Origin: Gottschalkia purinilytica
Lineage (GTDB): Bacteria > Bacillota > Clostridia > Tissierellales > Gottschalkiaceae
Direction of reading: 5' to 3'
Length of the DNA stretch: 64,000 nucleotides
NCBI RefSeq assembly: GCF_001190785.1
Contig: NZ_LGSS01000002.1
Location: forward strand, 124,001-188,000
The notes under the pieces were generated by a model. That model was not told where the DNA came from. It ran no database searches and was given only the letters and a program-made list of their open reading frames with translations. Shown one piece after another: positions 1 to 8,673 of the stretch. The translations under genes and the position numbers were made by a program. Position 1 is the first letter of the stretch; every line of letters starts with the position of its first letter.

Positions 1-313
1 CTGTACCGATAACATTAGTTTTGACAGCTTCCATAGGATAGAATTCACATGAAGGAACCTGTTTTAGTGCCGCTGCATGAAATACATAGTCCACTCCCTT
101 CATAGCATAATTTATACTTGAATAGTCTCTAACATCTCCTATATAAAATTTTAATTTATCGTTCCTATAATAGCTTCTCATATCATTTTGCTTTTTTTCA
201 TCTCTACTTAATATTCTTATTTCTTTTATTCCTGTCTTCAGAAACTTTTTTAATACTGCATTTCCAAAAGACCCTGTTCCACCTGTTATTAGTAAAGTTT
301 TATCTGTAAACAT
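1..313 (-). CDS. capE: UDP-N-acetylglucosamine 4,6-dehydratase, CapE/FlaA1-like (3' part cut by window edge)
   Basis: Only the first 104 codons lie in the window; the gene runs off the left end. The protein opens with a Rossmann NAD(P)-binding motif (GGTGSFG near residue 11), then SRDEKKQ, YIGDVRD and HAAALKQVPSCE. This is the signature of the short-chain dehydrogenases that remove water from UDP-GlcNAc to give a 4-keto-6-deoxy sugar, the first step to UDP-FucNAc-type or pseudaminic-acid-type sugars. The KQVPSCEF wording is closest, from memory, to CapE/WbjB. The ATG at 311-313 has GGAGG seven bases upstream. It follows the FkbM and glycosyltransferase genes on the same strand behind flagellin, so its sugar may decorate the flagellum. 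A capsule or teichoic polymer is the alternative. The active-site Y-K pair is outside the window. Confidence 0.88.
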   Translation of the reverse strand, partial: MFTDKTLLITGGTGSFGNAVLKKFLKTGIKEIRILSRDEKKQNDMRSYYRNDKLKFYIGDVRDYSSINYAMKGVDYVFHAAALKQVPSCEFYPMEAVKTNVIGT

Positions 314-362
314 TTTGCTCCTCCATTGCTATCTTAATTAAGGTAAAAGTGCATCTTATATG

Positions 363-1415
363 TTATTTACAGTAGAGAACTGTCTCATACCAACAATTTC
401 TATTATGATGTCTAAGCATAAATTTGTACTTGGGATTAATCTCTTTTATCAAAAGAGGAATCTCCCACATGTCTTTTGGCCTATGATACAAACAAATAGC
501 TAATTTAGGGTTATAATCTAATATTATGTTTCTACTACCTTTTATTGCCTTACATTCATTGCCTTCTATGTCCAGTTTAATAAAATCTACCTTATCTTTT
601 ATAAGGCTATCTAGACTTACAGCTTTAATTCTCTGTTCAGAATATTCAACTATACATGACGATGAATTATTTTCATTACTAAAGTAAACTATCTCATTTT
701 TATCTGAAATTGCATTATTCTTTAATATCAATTTTTCTTTAGGTAGATTAACTTCATTTAGTAAGTTGTTTTTCATTATTTTAAAGTTCTCTACATCAGG
801 CTCAAAAACATATATTTTATTTACATCACCATTGAGTATCCTATAATATTCAATTGTGTTTTCCCCATGATATCCACCGCCATCTATAAACACAGTTTGG
901 GGTTTATACTCAAAAAACTCCTTTATGAAATATTGATTTTCTTCAAATGTAATTTTCTCAAATAAAGTATAATCTTGTGTAAATAAATATTTAACTAATG
1001 TTTTAAATGTTGTTATAGATATATCATCTTTAAAAAGTTGCATAGCTAAATCTAATTTATCTAAGTTCATTAAATAGTCGTAAGCAAAGTAATGATAAAA
1101 GTTCTCTATGCCTTGACTTTTTAGCTTATCTGATAATTGATCTGTCCACTTAGATACAATAAAGATTGGCTTGTCCTTATAATGCTTTTTATAGTTAATA
1201 TGAAATTGTTCCATAGAAATGACTTTTATATTATCATAATTTTTATTTTCATAGTCTTCACTTACAACAACTTTTATATTTAAATTAGAATGTGTTCGAA
1301 TAAAGTATTCAATTTCGTTGTTTGTTCCATATATTATGACTTCAGGTATATCATTCTTTTCAAAATATTTTATAATGAATCTATCAAAACTCTCTATATA
1401 TTCTCTTAACTTCAT
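363..1415 (-). CDS. FkbM family SAM-dependent methyltransferase
   Basis: 350 residues. The C-terminal half carries the FkbM methyltransferase fold: FIDGGGYHGENT (SAM-binding loop, about residue 175), YVFEPD (acidic loop after strand 2), and FIKLDIEGNECKAIKG (about residue 280), a hallmark of the family. The N-terminal 150 residues contain a nucleotide-binding-like segment (VIIYGTNNE) seen in related carbohydrate-modifying proteins. FkbM enzymes O-methylate sugars or polyketides. The start is ATG with GGAG six bases upstream. It sits 27 bases after the large glycosyltransferase gene and before the capE-like gene, consistent with one transcript. The likely role is methyl capping of the glycan built by that glycosyltransferase, possibly on flagellin. 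The acceptor cannot be read from sequence. Confidence 0.85.
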   Translation of the reverse strand: MKLREYIESFDRFIIKYFEKNDIPEVIIYGTNNEIEYFIRTHSNLNIKVVVSEDYENKNYDNIKVISMEQFHINYKKHYKDKPIFIVSKWTDQLSDKLKSQGIENFYHYFAYDYLMNLDKLDLAMQLFKDDISITTFKTLVKYLFTQDYTLFEKITFEENQYFIKEFFEYKPQTVFIDGGGYHGENTIEYYRILNGDVNKIYVFEPDVENFKIMKNNLLNEVNLPKEKLILKNNAISDKNEIVYFSNENNSSSCIVEYSEQRIKAVSLDSLIKDKVDFIKLDIEGNECKAIKGSRNIILDYNPKLAICLYHRPKDMWEIPLLIKEINPKYKFMLRHHNRNCWYETVLYCK

Positions 1416-1442
1416 AATTAAGCTCCTTAATATTTTTTCTAT

Positions 1443-4400
1443 CTAATTTAGACAGTATTTACTAAAGTATTCTTTTAATCTTTCTGATTCTGAATCATTA
1501 CCATTTGTATAGCTTATAAATTTCTCTAAATAATATATTCCTCTTTTTGCAAAGTAATTCATATATCGCTCTATATCTTTTTTATTATTATTTATATATT
1601 TAGGTATTAAATCCCCATTTAAGTGATTCTTTATATATTCTTCGAAAACTCTAGAAATAATGTACGATTTATATACTTTTCTGTTCTTGATAGAGCTCCA
1701 TTCTATATTTGGCAAATAGATATCCTCATCAAAATTTTCTACTATATAGTCTATAATAGTTGTACTTCCATATATTCTTTTTTCTATGTTATATGAAAGA
1801 TTTTTATCATGTATCCTATAATTTACAAGATAGTCCTCTAGTTTTCTTATTTTAATTCCATTTTTTATGAAGTTTAATATATTTATAGTGTCACAAGAGA
1901 AATCATTTCCTTTATAGATTATCCAATTGACTTCATTATCCACAAAAAACGACTTTCTATATAAACAGTTTAATGGTATGGGTGTAGAACATGTATTAAA
2001 TATATGTTTTATAATTTCATTTGATGTAAGTTCATTATATCTACATTTTTCCTTTATTTTACTATATTTATCTATTATATTGAAATTGCTATAAACATAA
2101 TCAATACTATCATTATTCTCCATAAATTTGACAAATGTTTCTATGGCTTGTGGCTGTAATGAATCATCACATGCAATCCACTGAAAATATTTACCATTTG
2201 AATTTCTAATAATTTCGTTTATACCTTTTGAAGCTCCTCCCGAGTTTTTATCATGATATATACTTATAACATTTTTATGATTTTCTTTATATCTATTAAT
2301 AATATTAATGGTATTATCTGTAGAGCAATCATCTACTATTAAAATTTCAATATTTTTATAAGTTTGTTTTAAAATAGAATCTAAGCATACAGTTAGATAC
2401 TTTTCACAATTATATGTAGTTACGCCTATAGTAACTAATGGTTCTACATCTCTTTCTTCTTTTACACTATCTTCAGTACAATTTATAATATTTCTTATAG
2501 ATTTTATGGTTTTACTAAGCTCATAATTATTTTTAATAAAATCCCTATAATCTTTTGAATCATAATTGTTACTTACAATATAATTAGATGCTTCATCTAT
2601 AGTATTCCATATATATTCTTCTTTATATATACCTTTTGCTCCAACAAAATTATGTATTATAGGTTTTATACCTTTAGACATAGCCTGCATTACACTCATA
2701 TTTTGTGATTCTAATACACTAGTACATAATATATAGTTCTTGTCTTCTAGCCAATTATCTAAATCATTTTGCCATCCTTCAAAAAATACATTCTTTTCTA
2801 TGCCTAATTGTTTTACCATTTGATTAAAATATAGTACATCCCTATCATCTTTAAATTTTCCTGCTAAATAAAGCTTATATCTACAGTCCATATCATATAT
2901 TGACTTAAATGCTTGTAATAATAGCATTGGTCCTTTTTTATAGTCTATATAACCAACATTTGCTATGTTGAATCCGTCATTTCTACTTTTGAATGTCCAA
3001 TTCTTCATATCAATGCCATTTGGAATAACGCATGTTCTTTCTTCTCTTATATCAAATTTATCTATAACAAATCTTCTTATATGTTCAGCTACAAATACTA
3101 TTTTGTCTATGTTATCCCAATTAACATTATTAGGATTATTTGTGAAAGCCTCATAACTATGTAGTCTACATATTATAAATTTTTCTTTAGCAATAGATAT
3201 TTTACTCCCATACTCCGCTAAAGAATCACACCATTCAAACCAACATATGTCACTCCATTGCATCCATTTATCTATAAGATTAAACTCTTCATACTTTTCT
3301 ATTATTATTTTTTTTATTTCATATTCTCGTGATAAATTTGTTATAATATCATCTAGAAATGAATCTCCATTTTTTACACAGAAAAAAGCCAATTTTCTTC
3401 TATTTTTAATATTATGTATTTCATCAAAAACCTTAGATAAATTTTCTGATAATAATTTTCTCTCATATATCTTAACTTCATCTGTTATTTCTAGACTATT
3501 TTCTTTACCATTTAACCAATCGTTATATTGTTGTAAAATATATCTTTCTATTTCTTTTATGTCATCAAATTCAATATTTTTACCCCTATTTTGTTTTTCT
3601 ATTATTTCTTCTACTATACTTTCCTTGGGTGATAGTGCTAATATAGGCTTGCACAGTCTCAAGTACTCATATATCTTCCCGGTAGGTACTCCCTTCCATT
3701 TTTCACTTTTTCCAACAACTAATAAAAGTAAGTTGCTTTTACTAGCCAGTTTTAAGCTTTCCTCATGTGATAGATAATCTATAAACATTATATTTTCTTC
3801 TAATTTCATATCTTTTAATATGTTTTTATATCTTTCAGTATCATCAGTTGGTCCAAATGTAACTTCTATTTTAGATTTATCTATTGATCCATTAATTATA
3901 AGATTATAAATAGCCTTTATAAAGTTATCTACTTTTCTATCAACTCCATAGAGCAGTCCATTGTGTATAATTCTAAACTTATCTCTATAATTTTGAATTT
4001 TTATATTATTAAAATCATCTTCATCATATCCATTTGTAATTGTATCTACTTTTTTATTATCTAAGTTAAATATTCTCTTATAATTATCTGAAGATATCTC
4101 TGTACAAGTAACGACTTTATCTGCATAATGTATTATACTTTGTTCAAATGCAAAACTCATTTTATATATTATACTTTCTTTGTCATAATTCATCATTGGA
4201 TTGTTAGTCCATTCATCCCTAAAATCAGCTATCCATGGAACACTATATCTTTCTTTTAAATAGTATCCTATAGTATGAGCTGAGTTTGGTCCAGATGTTG
4301 TATATATCATATCTATACCATTAAAGTCTACCTTATCGTGAATCTTTTCTAACACTTCTTTAGCCCAAACTATGTACTGATCTGGAAATAGTATTAGGTT

Positions 4401-6314
4401 ATCATAAGCTTCTTGAGAGCTACTTATAAAGTGTACATATTCTTTGATTAGATCATTGTCGTTGACTATATTACTATACAATTTTATTAATTTTTTAGAA
4501 TATCTACCGTCTATTTTATCAACTTCATCTATTCTTATAATTTCAACTTCTTCTGGAATTTCCGATATCATTTCTTCATCTCTTAATAAAAATTTAGTTT
4601 TTCCTGTAGTTACTACTATAGGTTCCCATCCAAAGTCTCTTAAGTATTTCACAAACTTTAAGCTTCTCTGAACTCCTGATCCACCCAACGGTGGAAATAT
4701 GTGAGATATAAATAGAACTTTTTTTCTATTCTTATAATCTTTTATTTTATTTAACTTTTCATATTCTTTTATTTTCTCTTTAACTTCATCTAATAGAATC
4801 TCATCACTTGAACTTTTCTGTATCTTTATATAGTATCTATACGCGCTTGTTATTTTTCCTTGACTTTCATATAAGTAAGCTAAGTTATATAATATATCCA
4901 CATTGAAAGATTCTATTTCTAACCCTTTTAAAAAGTTTCTTTCTGCCTCTTCTAAACTTCCTTCCATCATAGACATAATACCTTTAATAGAGAAAACGCT
5001 TACATCATTTTTTACTATTTTCTCAAACTCTAATACCATCTCTTTAGCTTCTTTTATTAGCCCTTGTTCTAATAACACTTGTATGTTATTTTTAAATTCT
5101 TCTTTATACTTTTCAAGTTCTATTTTTACTTCTGTATTATTTGTTTTAGTTCCAGTTTCCTTTATTTCTTCTATTTCCTCTTCAAGTTCTTTTAATTCAC
5201 ATGTCATATTATTTTCTTCTAGTAAAATTTTAAGTTCTTCTAATCCTTTCATAGTAGGATTATTTTTATTAAATATAGCTTCTTTATATTTTTCTATAGC
5301 TTTATCTAATCTTCCGTTAATTTTAAGTACTTCTCCCCATTCTATAAGTGATAAAAAACTTCCAGTCCCATACTTCGATATCCCTTCATAATAATCACCA
5401 ATTTCTATAGCTTTTTTAAAGTTTTCTATAGCTTTCTTATACTTTTTTCTTTCTTTATAACACATGCCTAAATAATAGTATATGTCTGGCATTTTATTTA
5501 TGCATTCATCTTTTAAAAGAGTTTTTATAAAACTTATGGTATCTTTATATCTTTTAAGCATCATCATACATTGTATCATTCTGATTAATAAGTCATTATG
5601 ATAAGCTTTTCTAATCCCGTTACATAAGTTATGAGCTTTTATGAAGTCGTTTAAGGCGCTATTAAAATTGCCATCTATCATCTCCATTATAGCTTTGTTA
5701 TACCAGTTAAATGGATCTTTAGGATCTTTCTCTATTTCTGACTTTATAATATCCATGTTTCTTTTACTTTTATTCTTAGCTTCAAATATACCATTATCGT
5801 ATCCATAGTGATAAATTTTGCATATATCTTTGTCTATTGTTCCTCCAAGATATTGTTTCCCGTTTATAAAAATTTGTTCATGAATGGCTCCTTTATATAT
5901 AGGGTTATCATTTTTATAAAGACGTATCATAGAAGTAGATACTGTAAAGTTGTCTTTTCCGTATATATTATATATAGGAATACTATATACTACTTCCTTA
6001 TTCTCAAGTAATAGCTTTTCAAGACTATTCCTATTGCAAAATATTCTTTCATCAGCATCTAGTACTAATATCCAGTCTCCCATAGCATACTGTAAGGACT
6101 TATTTCTAGCTTTGCTAAAATCATTTTCCCATTCATAGTCTATTATCTTCACTCTGTCATCTTCACTATATTTCTCCAAAAGTAATTTTCTTGTTTTATC
6201 TATAGATCCTGTATCCACGATTATAGCTTCATCCACCACTTTTAAAGCTCTATCCAGACATTCAACTATATTTTCTTCTTCATCTTTTACTATCATACAA
6301 AGACTTAGTCTCAT
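1443..6314 (-). CDS. Multi-domain glycosyltransferase: GT2 + TPR + GT4 + GT4 + GT2, probable flagellin glycosylation
   Basis: About 1,623 residues, far longer than a usual glycosyltransferase. Domains in order: a GT2 domain at 1-190 (MIVKDEEEN, VDTGS, LDADE); TPR-like helical repeats at about 200-520; a GT4-type domain at about 530-970 (HIFPPLGGSGVQRS, then PTGKIYEYL); a second GT4 domain at about 975-1290 (PNGIDMKNW, YKKGPMLLL, LESQNMSVMQAM with the E-x7-E pattern); and a second GT2 domain at about 1294-1624 (GVTTYNCEKYL, VDDCSTDNT, ACDDS). All four keep nucleotide-sugar binding motifs, so a chain of several sugars may be built by one polypeptide. It lies directly behind flagellin, as flagellin glycosyltransferases do in C. 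difficile. I chose ATG 6312-6314 (GGTGA five bases upstream); an in-frame GTG at 6323 is the alternative. Confidence 0.85.
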   Translation of the reverse strand: MRLSLCMIVKDEEENIVECLDRALKVVDEAIIVDTGSIDKTRKLLLEKYSEDDRVKIIDYEWENDFSKARNKSLQYAMGDWILVLDADERIFCNRNSLEKLLLENKEVVYSIPIYNIYGKDNFTVSTSMIRLYKNDNPIYKGAIHEQIFINGKQYLGGTIDKDICKIYHYGYDNGIFEAKNKSKRNMDIIKSEIEKDPKDPFNWYNKAIMEMIDGNFNSALNDFIKAHNLCNGIRKAYHNDLLIRMIQCMMMLKRYKDTISFIKTLLKDECINKMPDIYYYLGMCYKERKKYKKAIENFKKAIEIGDYYEGISKYGTGSFLSLIEWGEVLKINGRLDKAIEKYKEAIFNKNNPTMKGLEELKILLEENNMTCELKELEEEIEEIKETGTKTNNTEVKIELEKYKEEFKNNIQVLLEQGLIKEAKEMVLEFEKIVKNDVSVFSIKGIMSMMEGSLEEAERNFLKGLEIESFNVDILYNLAYLYESQGKITSAYRYYIKIQKSSSDEILLDEVKEKIKEYEKLNKIKDYKNRKKVLFISHIFPPLGGSGVQRSLKFVKYLRDFGWEPIVVTTGKTKFLLRDEEMISEIPEEVEIIRIDEVDKIDGRYSKKLIKLYSNIVNDNDLIKEYVHFISSSQEAYDNLILFPDQYIVWAKEVLEKIHDKVDFNGIDMIYTTSGPNSAHTIGYYLKERYSVPWIADFRDEWTNNPMMNYDKESIIYKMSFAFEQSIIHYADKVVTCTEISSDNYKRIFNLDNKKVDTITNGYDEDDFNNIKIQNYRDKFRIIHNGLLYGVDRKVDNFIKAIYNLIINGSIDKSKIEVTFGPTDDTERYKNILKDMKLEENIMFIDYLSHEESLKLASKSNLLLLVVGKSEKWKGVPTGKIYEYLRLCKPILALSPKESIVEEIIEKQNRGKNIEFDDIKEIERYILQQYNDWLNGKENSLEITDEVKIYERKLLSENLSKVFDEIHNIKNRRKLAFFCVKNGDSFLDDIITNLSREYEIKKIIIEKYEEFNLIDKWMQWSDICWFEWCDSLAEYGSKISIAKEKFIICRLHSYEAFTNNPNNVNWDNIDKIVFVAEHIRRFVIDKFDIREERTCVIPNGIDMKNWTFKSRNDGFNIANVGYIDYKKGPMLLLQAFKSIYDMDCRYKLYLAGKFKDDRDVLYFNQMVKQLGIEKNVFFEGWQNDLDNWLEDKNYILCTSVLESQNMSVMQAMSKGIKPIIHNFVGAKGIYKEEYIWNTIDEASNYIVSNNYDSKDYRDFIKNNYELSKTIKSIRNIINCTEDSVKEERDVEPLVTIGVTTYNCEKYLTVCLDSILKQTYKNIEILIVDDCSTDNTINIINRYKENHKNVISIYHDKNSGGASKGINEIIRNSNGKYFQWIACDDSLQPQAIETFVKFMENNDSIDYVYSNFNIIDKYSKIKEKCRYNELTSNEIIKHIFNTCSTPIPLNCLYRKSFFVDNEVNWIIYKGNDFSCDTINILNFIKNGIKIRKLEDYLVNYRIHDKNLSYNIEKRIYGSTTIIDYIVENFDEDIYLPNIEWSSIKNRKVYKSYIISRVFEEYIKNHLNGDLIPKYINNNKKDIERYMNYFAKRGIYYLEKFISYTNGNDSESERLKEYFSKYCLN

Positions 6315-6430
6315 ACTTTTCACCAGCCTATATTTATTCTAATCACACATTATATTAATGTATATCGACAAAATAGAATATATTTTGAACAATTCTACAA
6401 AAAATATATATTCTCCTTTTAAAACAAAAA

Positions 6431-6456
6431 ATATCCAGAGGAATTCCTCTGGATAT
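6431..6456 (-). terminator. Rho-independent terminator after flagellin
   Basis: A perfect 26-base palindrome (atatccagagg and its complement) followed on the minus strand by a T-rich run. It separates flagellin from the downstream glycosyltransferase gene. Part of the transcripts may read through into the glycosylation genes, or these may have their own promoter in 6324-6430, where I find no clear consensus. Confidence 0.85.
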
Positions 6457-6474
6457 TTTTTATTTTAAATTTAA

Positions 6475-7305
6475 TTATCTTAATAGTTGAAGTACACCTT
6501 GTGGTGCTTGGTTAGCTTGTGCAAGCATAGCTTGAGCAGCTTGTTGTAATATGTTTTGTTTTGTTAAGTTAACCATTTCTTTTGCCATATCAGTATCTCT
6601 TATTCTTGATTCTGCAGCTTGAATATTTTCAGCAGCATTATCTAAGTTCTTGATAGTATGTTCTAATCTATTTTGATTAGCTCCTAGTTTTGATCTTTGA
6701 GCTGAAACAGCCTTTATAGCCTTATCTACAGTATCTATAGCTTTTGTCGCATCTTTATGATTTGATATACTATTAGCTACATTGTTTACTGTTAATGTAG
6801 TAGCGTCCATATTTCCTATTTCTAATTGCATAGAAACTCCACAGTCAGCTCCTATTTGGAAGTTAAGAGCTTTAGCTGTTCCTGATAAAGAACCATCTAA
6901 TAGTTTTTTCTCATTGAATGTAGTTGATTTTGCTATTCTATCAATTTCGTTTGATAATTCTGTTAATTCATCTTTTATAGATGTTCTATCTATAGTTTCG
7001 TTAGTATCATTTGCAGCTTGTACTGCTAATTCTCTCATTCTTTGAAGTATTGCATGAGTTTCTGTTAAAGCACCTTCTGCAGTTTGGATAAGTGATATAC
7101 CATCTTGAGCATTTTTTGAAGCCATGTTAAGACCTCTAACTTGAGCTCTCATTTTTTCAGAGATTGATAGACCAGCTGCATCATCTCCTGCACGGTTGAT
7201 TCTTAATCCTGATGATAATTTTTCCATAGATTTTGATTGGTATCCACCAGTAATTCCTAATTGTCTGTTAGTGTTTATCGCTAACATATTGTTATTAATT
7301 CTCAT
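6475..7305 (-). CDS. hag: Flagellin
   Basis: 276 residues with the classic flagellin ends: MRINNNMLAINTNRQLG at the start and the C-terminal D0 helix ending AQANQAPQGVLQLL. The D1 signatures SSGLRINRAGDDAAGLSIS and RIRDTDMAKEMV are present. The central variable part is short, so the filament has little beyond the D0/D1 core plus a small Ser/Thr-containing region that could be O-glycosylated. The ATG at 7303-7305 has AAGGAGGAAT in good position. A longer in-frame start at 7338 lacks such a site and would lie across the leader hairpin, so I rejected it. Expression is controlled by the sigma-D promoter at 7357-7384 and probably by CsrA at 7334-7345. FliW, encoded just upstream, is the partner that binds unassembled flagellin. 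Confidence 0.97.
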   Translation of the reverse strand: MRINNNMLAINTNRQLGITGGYQSKSMEKLSSGLRINRAGDDAAGLSISEKMRAQVRGLNMASKNAQDGISLIQTAEGALTETHAILQRMRELAVQAANDTNETIDRTSIKDELTELSNEIDRIAKSTTFNEKKLLDGSLSGTAKALNFQIGADCGVSMQLEIGNMDATTLTVNNVANSISNHKDATKAIDTVDKAIKAVSAQRSKLGANQNRLEHTIKNLDNAAENIQAAESRIRDTDMAKEMVNLTKQNILQQAAQAMLAQANQAPQGVLQLLR

Positions 7306-7333
7306 TATGTATTCCTCCTTGAGTTTTTTATTT

Positions 7334-7345
7334 GGCATCCTTGCC
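7334..7345 (-). promoter_or_regulatory. Predicted CsrA-binding hairpin in flagellin leader RNA
   Basis: On the transcript strand the sequence GGCAAGGATGCC folds as a 3-bp GGC/GCC stem with an AAGGAU hexaloop, placing GGA in the loop. The core CAAGGAUG matches the CsrA target consensus CARGGAUG. A second GGA lies in the Shine-Dalgarno site at 7311-7320. This two-site layout, one upstream hairpin plus one site over the ribosome site, is how CsrA represses hag in Bacillus subtilis. csrA and fliW are the adjacent genes. Confidence 0.7.
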
Positions 7346-7356
7346 CTTTCAATATT

Positions 7357-7384
7357 ATTATCGGTACATGCTTTTTCTACTTTA
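7357..7384 (-). promoter_or_regulatory. Sigma-D (sigma-28) promoter of flagellin
   Basis: Minus-strand TAAA at 7381-7384, 15 bases, then ACCGATAA followed by T (7357-7365). The B. subtilis sigma-D consensus is TAAA-N15-GCCGATAA, so only one base differs. The predicted start of transcription is near 7350, giving a leader of about 45 bases that contains the CsrA hairpin. Confidence 0.9.
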
Positions 7385-7417
7385 ATATATTTTTAGAATT
7401 TTTTTATATTTTTTCTT

Positions 7418-7645
7418 TTATTTTTTAAAAATTTCATTAAATATATTTAAATCTATATTTTTACTTAATGTAGCATTCTTATTTTCATTCTGAATAGAGT
7501 CGTATAACTCTTTTCTATATACACTTACATCTTTAGGAGCATTTATTCCTATCTTTATCTTTCCATCTTTTATATCTAAAATATTTATTTCTATATTTTC
7601 ATTTAAAATTAAACTCTCGCCTTTTTTTCTAGTTAGTATAAGCAT
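7418..7645 (-). CDS. csrA: Carbon storage regulator CsrA, translational repressor
   Basis: 75 residues; starts MLILTRKKGESLIL, the universal CsrA opening, and continues with INILDIKDGKIKIGINAPKDVSVYRKE, covering the beta strands and the RNA-contact segment. CsrA dimers bind GGA motifs in leader RNA. The C-terminal tail is about 15 residues longer than in enteric CsrA, as in flagellar-linked Gram-positive copies where the tail contacts FliW. The start codon lies two bases past the fliW stop and its ribosome site (CAGGAG) is inside the end of fliW, indicating translational coupling. The likely target is the flagellin leader immediately downstream; FliW antagonises it until flagellin is secreted. 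Confidence 0.96.
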   Translation of the reverse strand: MLILTRKKGESLILNENIEINILDIKDGKIKIGINAPKDVSVYRKELYDSIQNENKNATLSKNIDLNIFNEIFKK

Positions 7646-7647
7646 AA

Positions 7648-8097
7648 CTATAACTCCTGTCTATTTTTTTGCTCATCTATTATTAAATACTTTGTAGTAT
7701 ATCTTTTGTCGTCTAATACTATTTGTTTTCCTGTCATATTTTTAATATTTATTATAATAGGACCTAATAAGTTAGCAGTCATTTTAGTTATATCTTCTGG
7801 AACAACTACTATTGTATATATAGCTAAATCTTTTTCATTTTCTATTTCAAGTTTCTTTATGAACCAATCAGGTAAATCAAACTCATAATCATGTTTAAAT
7901 ACAAATGGATTAATTATTATAAATGATAATTCTTCATTTTCTACAGATTGAAGCTTATGAAAAGGATTTTTCTCATCAGCATTATTTACTATGACAAATT
8001 TTTTATATTCCTCAAACCCCGGTATACCATCTATAAAGTTAATTGTCTTTTCGTATTCTATGTTATCTTCTTGTACACTTGCTACACTTAGGCTCAT
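7648..8097 (-). CDS. fliW: Flagellar assembly factor FliW
   Basis: 149 residues matching FliW: INFIDGIPGFEEYKKFVI near residue 20, a central SFIIINPF motif, and VVVPEDITKMTANLLGPIIIN near residue 105. FliW binds either CsrA, relieving repression of flagellin translation, or free flagellin. It is placed between the DUF6470 gene and csrA, the usual Bacillus/Clostridium order, and shares a transcript with flgM-flgN-flgK-flgL. Length is normal. The ATG is preceded by AAAGGAGAG. Confidence 0.95.
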   Translation of the reverse strand: MSLSVASVQEDNIEYEKTINFIDGIPGFEEYKKFVIVNNADEKNPFHKLQSVENEELSFIIINPFVFKHDYEFDLPDWFIKKLEIENEKDLAIYTIVVVPEDITKMTANLLGPIIINIKNMTGKQIVLDDKRYTTKYLIIDEQKNRQEL

Positions 8098-8114
8098 ATT
8101 TATTCTCTCCTTTA

Positions 8115-8669
8115 TTACTTCCTATTGTCAATAAACTTTATGTCTAATTCAGGATACTTCTTCATATATACTTCTACCTTTCCAGGATTATATGATACTA
8201 CAGGTTTTCTAGGCTCATATGAATATTCTACTCCTCCTAGTTGCCAGTTAATATCTAGACTACCCGTTACTTCTATTTTAGGTCTACTTTTAGGTATGAG
8301 ATCTATATTAAATTCTCTTATATGAGGTGTTCCATTTTTTTTAGCTATTTCTGGTATAGCTGGTGGCATTTTTTTCTGTATTTGAGCCATCCGATCTCCA
8401 TCTTCACATATTCTAGCTATCGCCTCTAGTGCTCCTTGTCTCCCTAGTTGTGCATATTCTCTCATAAATTCATCACGAGATTTTAACCCTATTTCTGAAA
8501 AACATTGACTTTGGTCTATTAAAACCTTAGGATGTTCTTTATTAATTTTCATCTTAGGTTTAATTTGTCTTATACTTTGTTCTCCTTTAGGTTGACTTAT
8601 GTCTAGTCCTGCATTCATAGTATTTATACCTATTTGCCCTTTTACAGTTGTAATACTAAGATTGTTCAT
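8115..8669 (-). CDS. DUF6470 (YviE-like) flagellar operon protein
   Basis: 184 residues, no signal peptide or membrane segment. The start LSITTVKGQIGINT, the middle RQGALEAIARICEDGDRMA and the C-terminal WQLGGVEYSYEPRKPVVSYNPGKVEVYMK match the YviE/DUF6470 family as I remember it; YviE sits between flgL and fliW in B. subtilis, as here. The molecular function of the family is not known. The gene is four bases after the flgL stop and 17 bases before fliW, so it belongs to the same operon. A role linked to the hook-filament junction or flagellin control is an inference from context only. Confidence 0.8.
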   Translation of the reverse strand: MNNLSITTVKGQIGINTMNAGLDISQPKGEQSIRQIKPKMKINKEHPKVLIDQSQCFSEIGLKSRDEFMREYAQLGRQGALEAIARICEDGDRMAQIQKKMPPAIPEIAKKNGTPHIREFNIDLIPKSRPKIEVTGSLDINWQLGGVEYSYEPRKPVVSYNPGKVEVYMKKYPELDIKFIDNRK

Positions 8670-8673
8670 AATA

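Noticed and set aside
2965-5391. Several plus-strand open frames inside the glycosyltransferase gene (for example 3247-3777 and 4903-5391)
   Set aside because: Low-complexity Ser/Phe/Leu translations typical of the complement of an AT-rich gene; no ribosome sites or motifs.
7306-7338. Longer flagellin start at 7338
   Set aside because: It lacks a ribosome site and adds residues unknown in flagellins; the start at 7305 has AAGGAGG and the canonical N-terminus.
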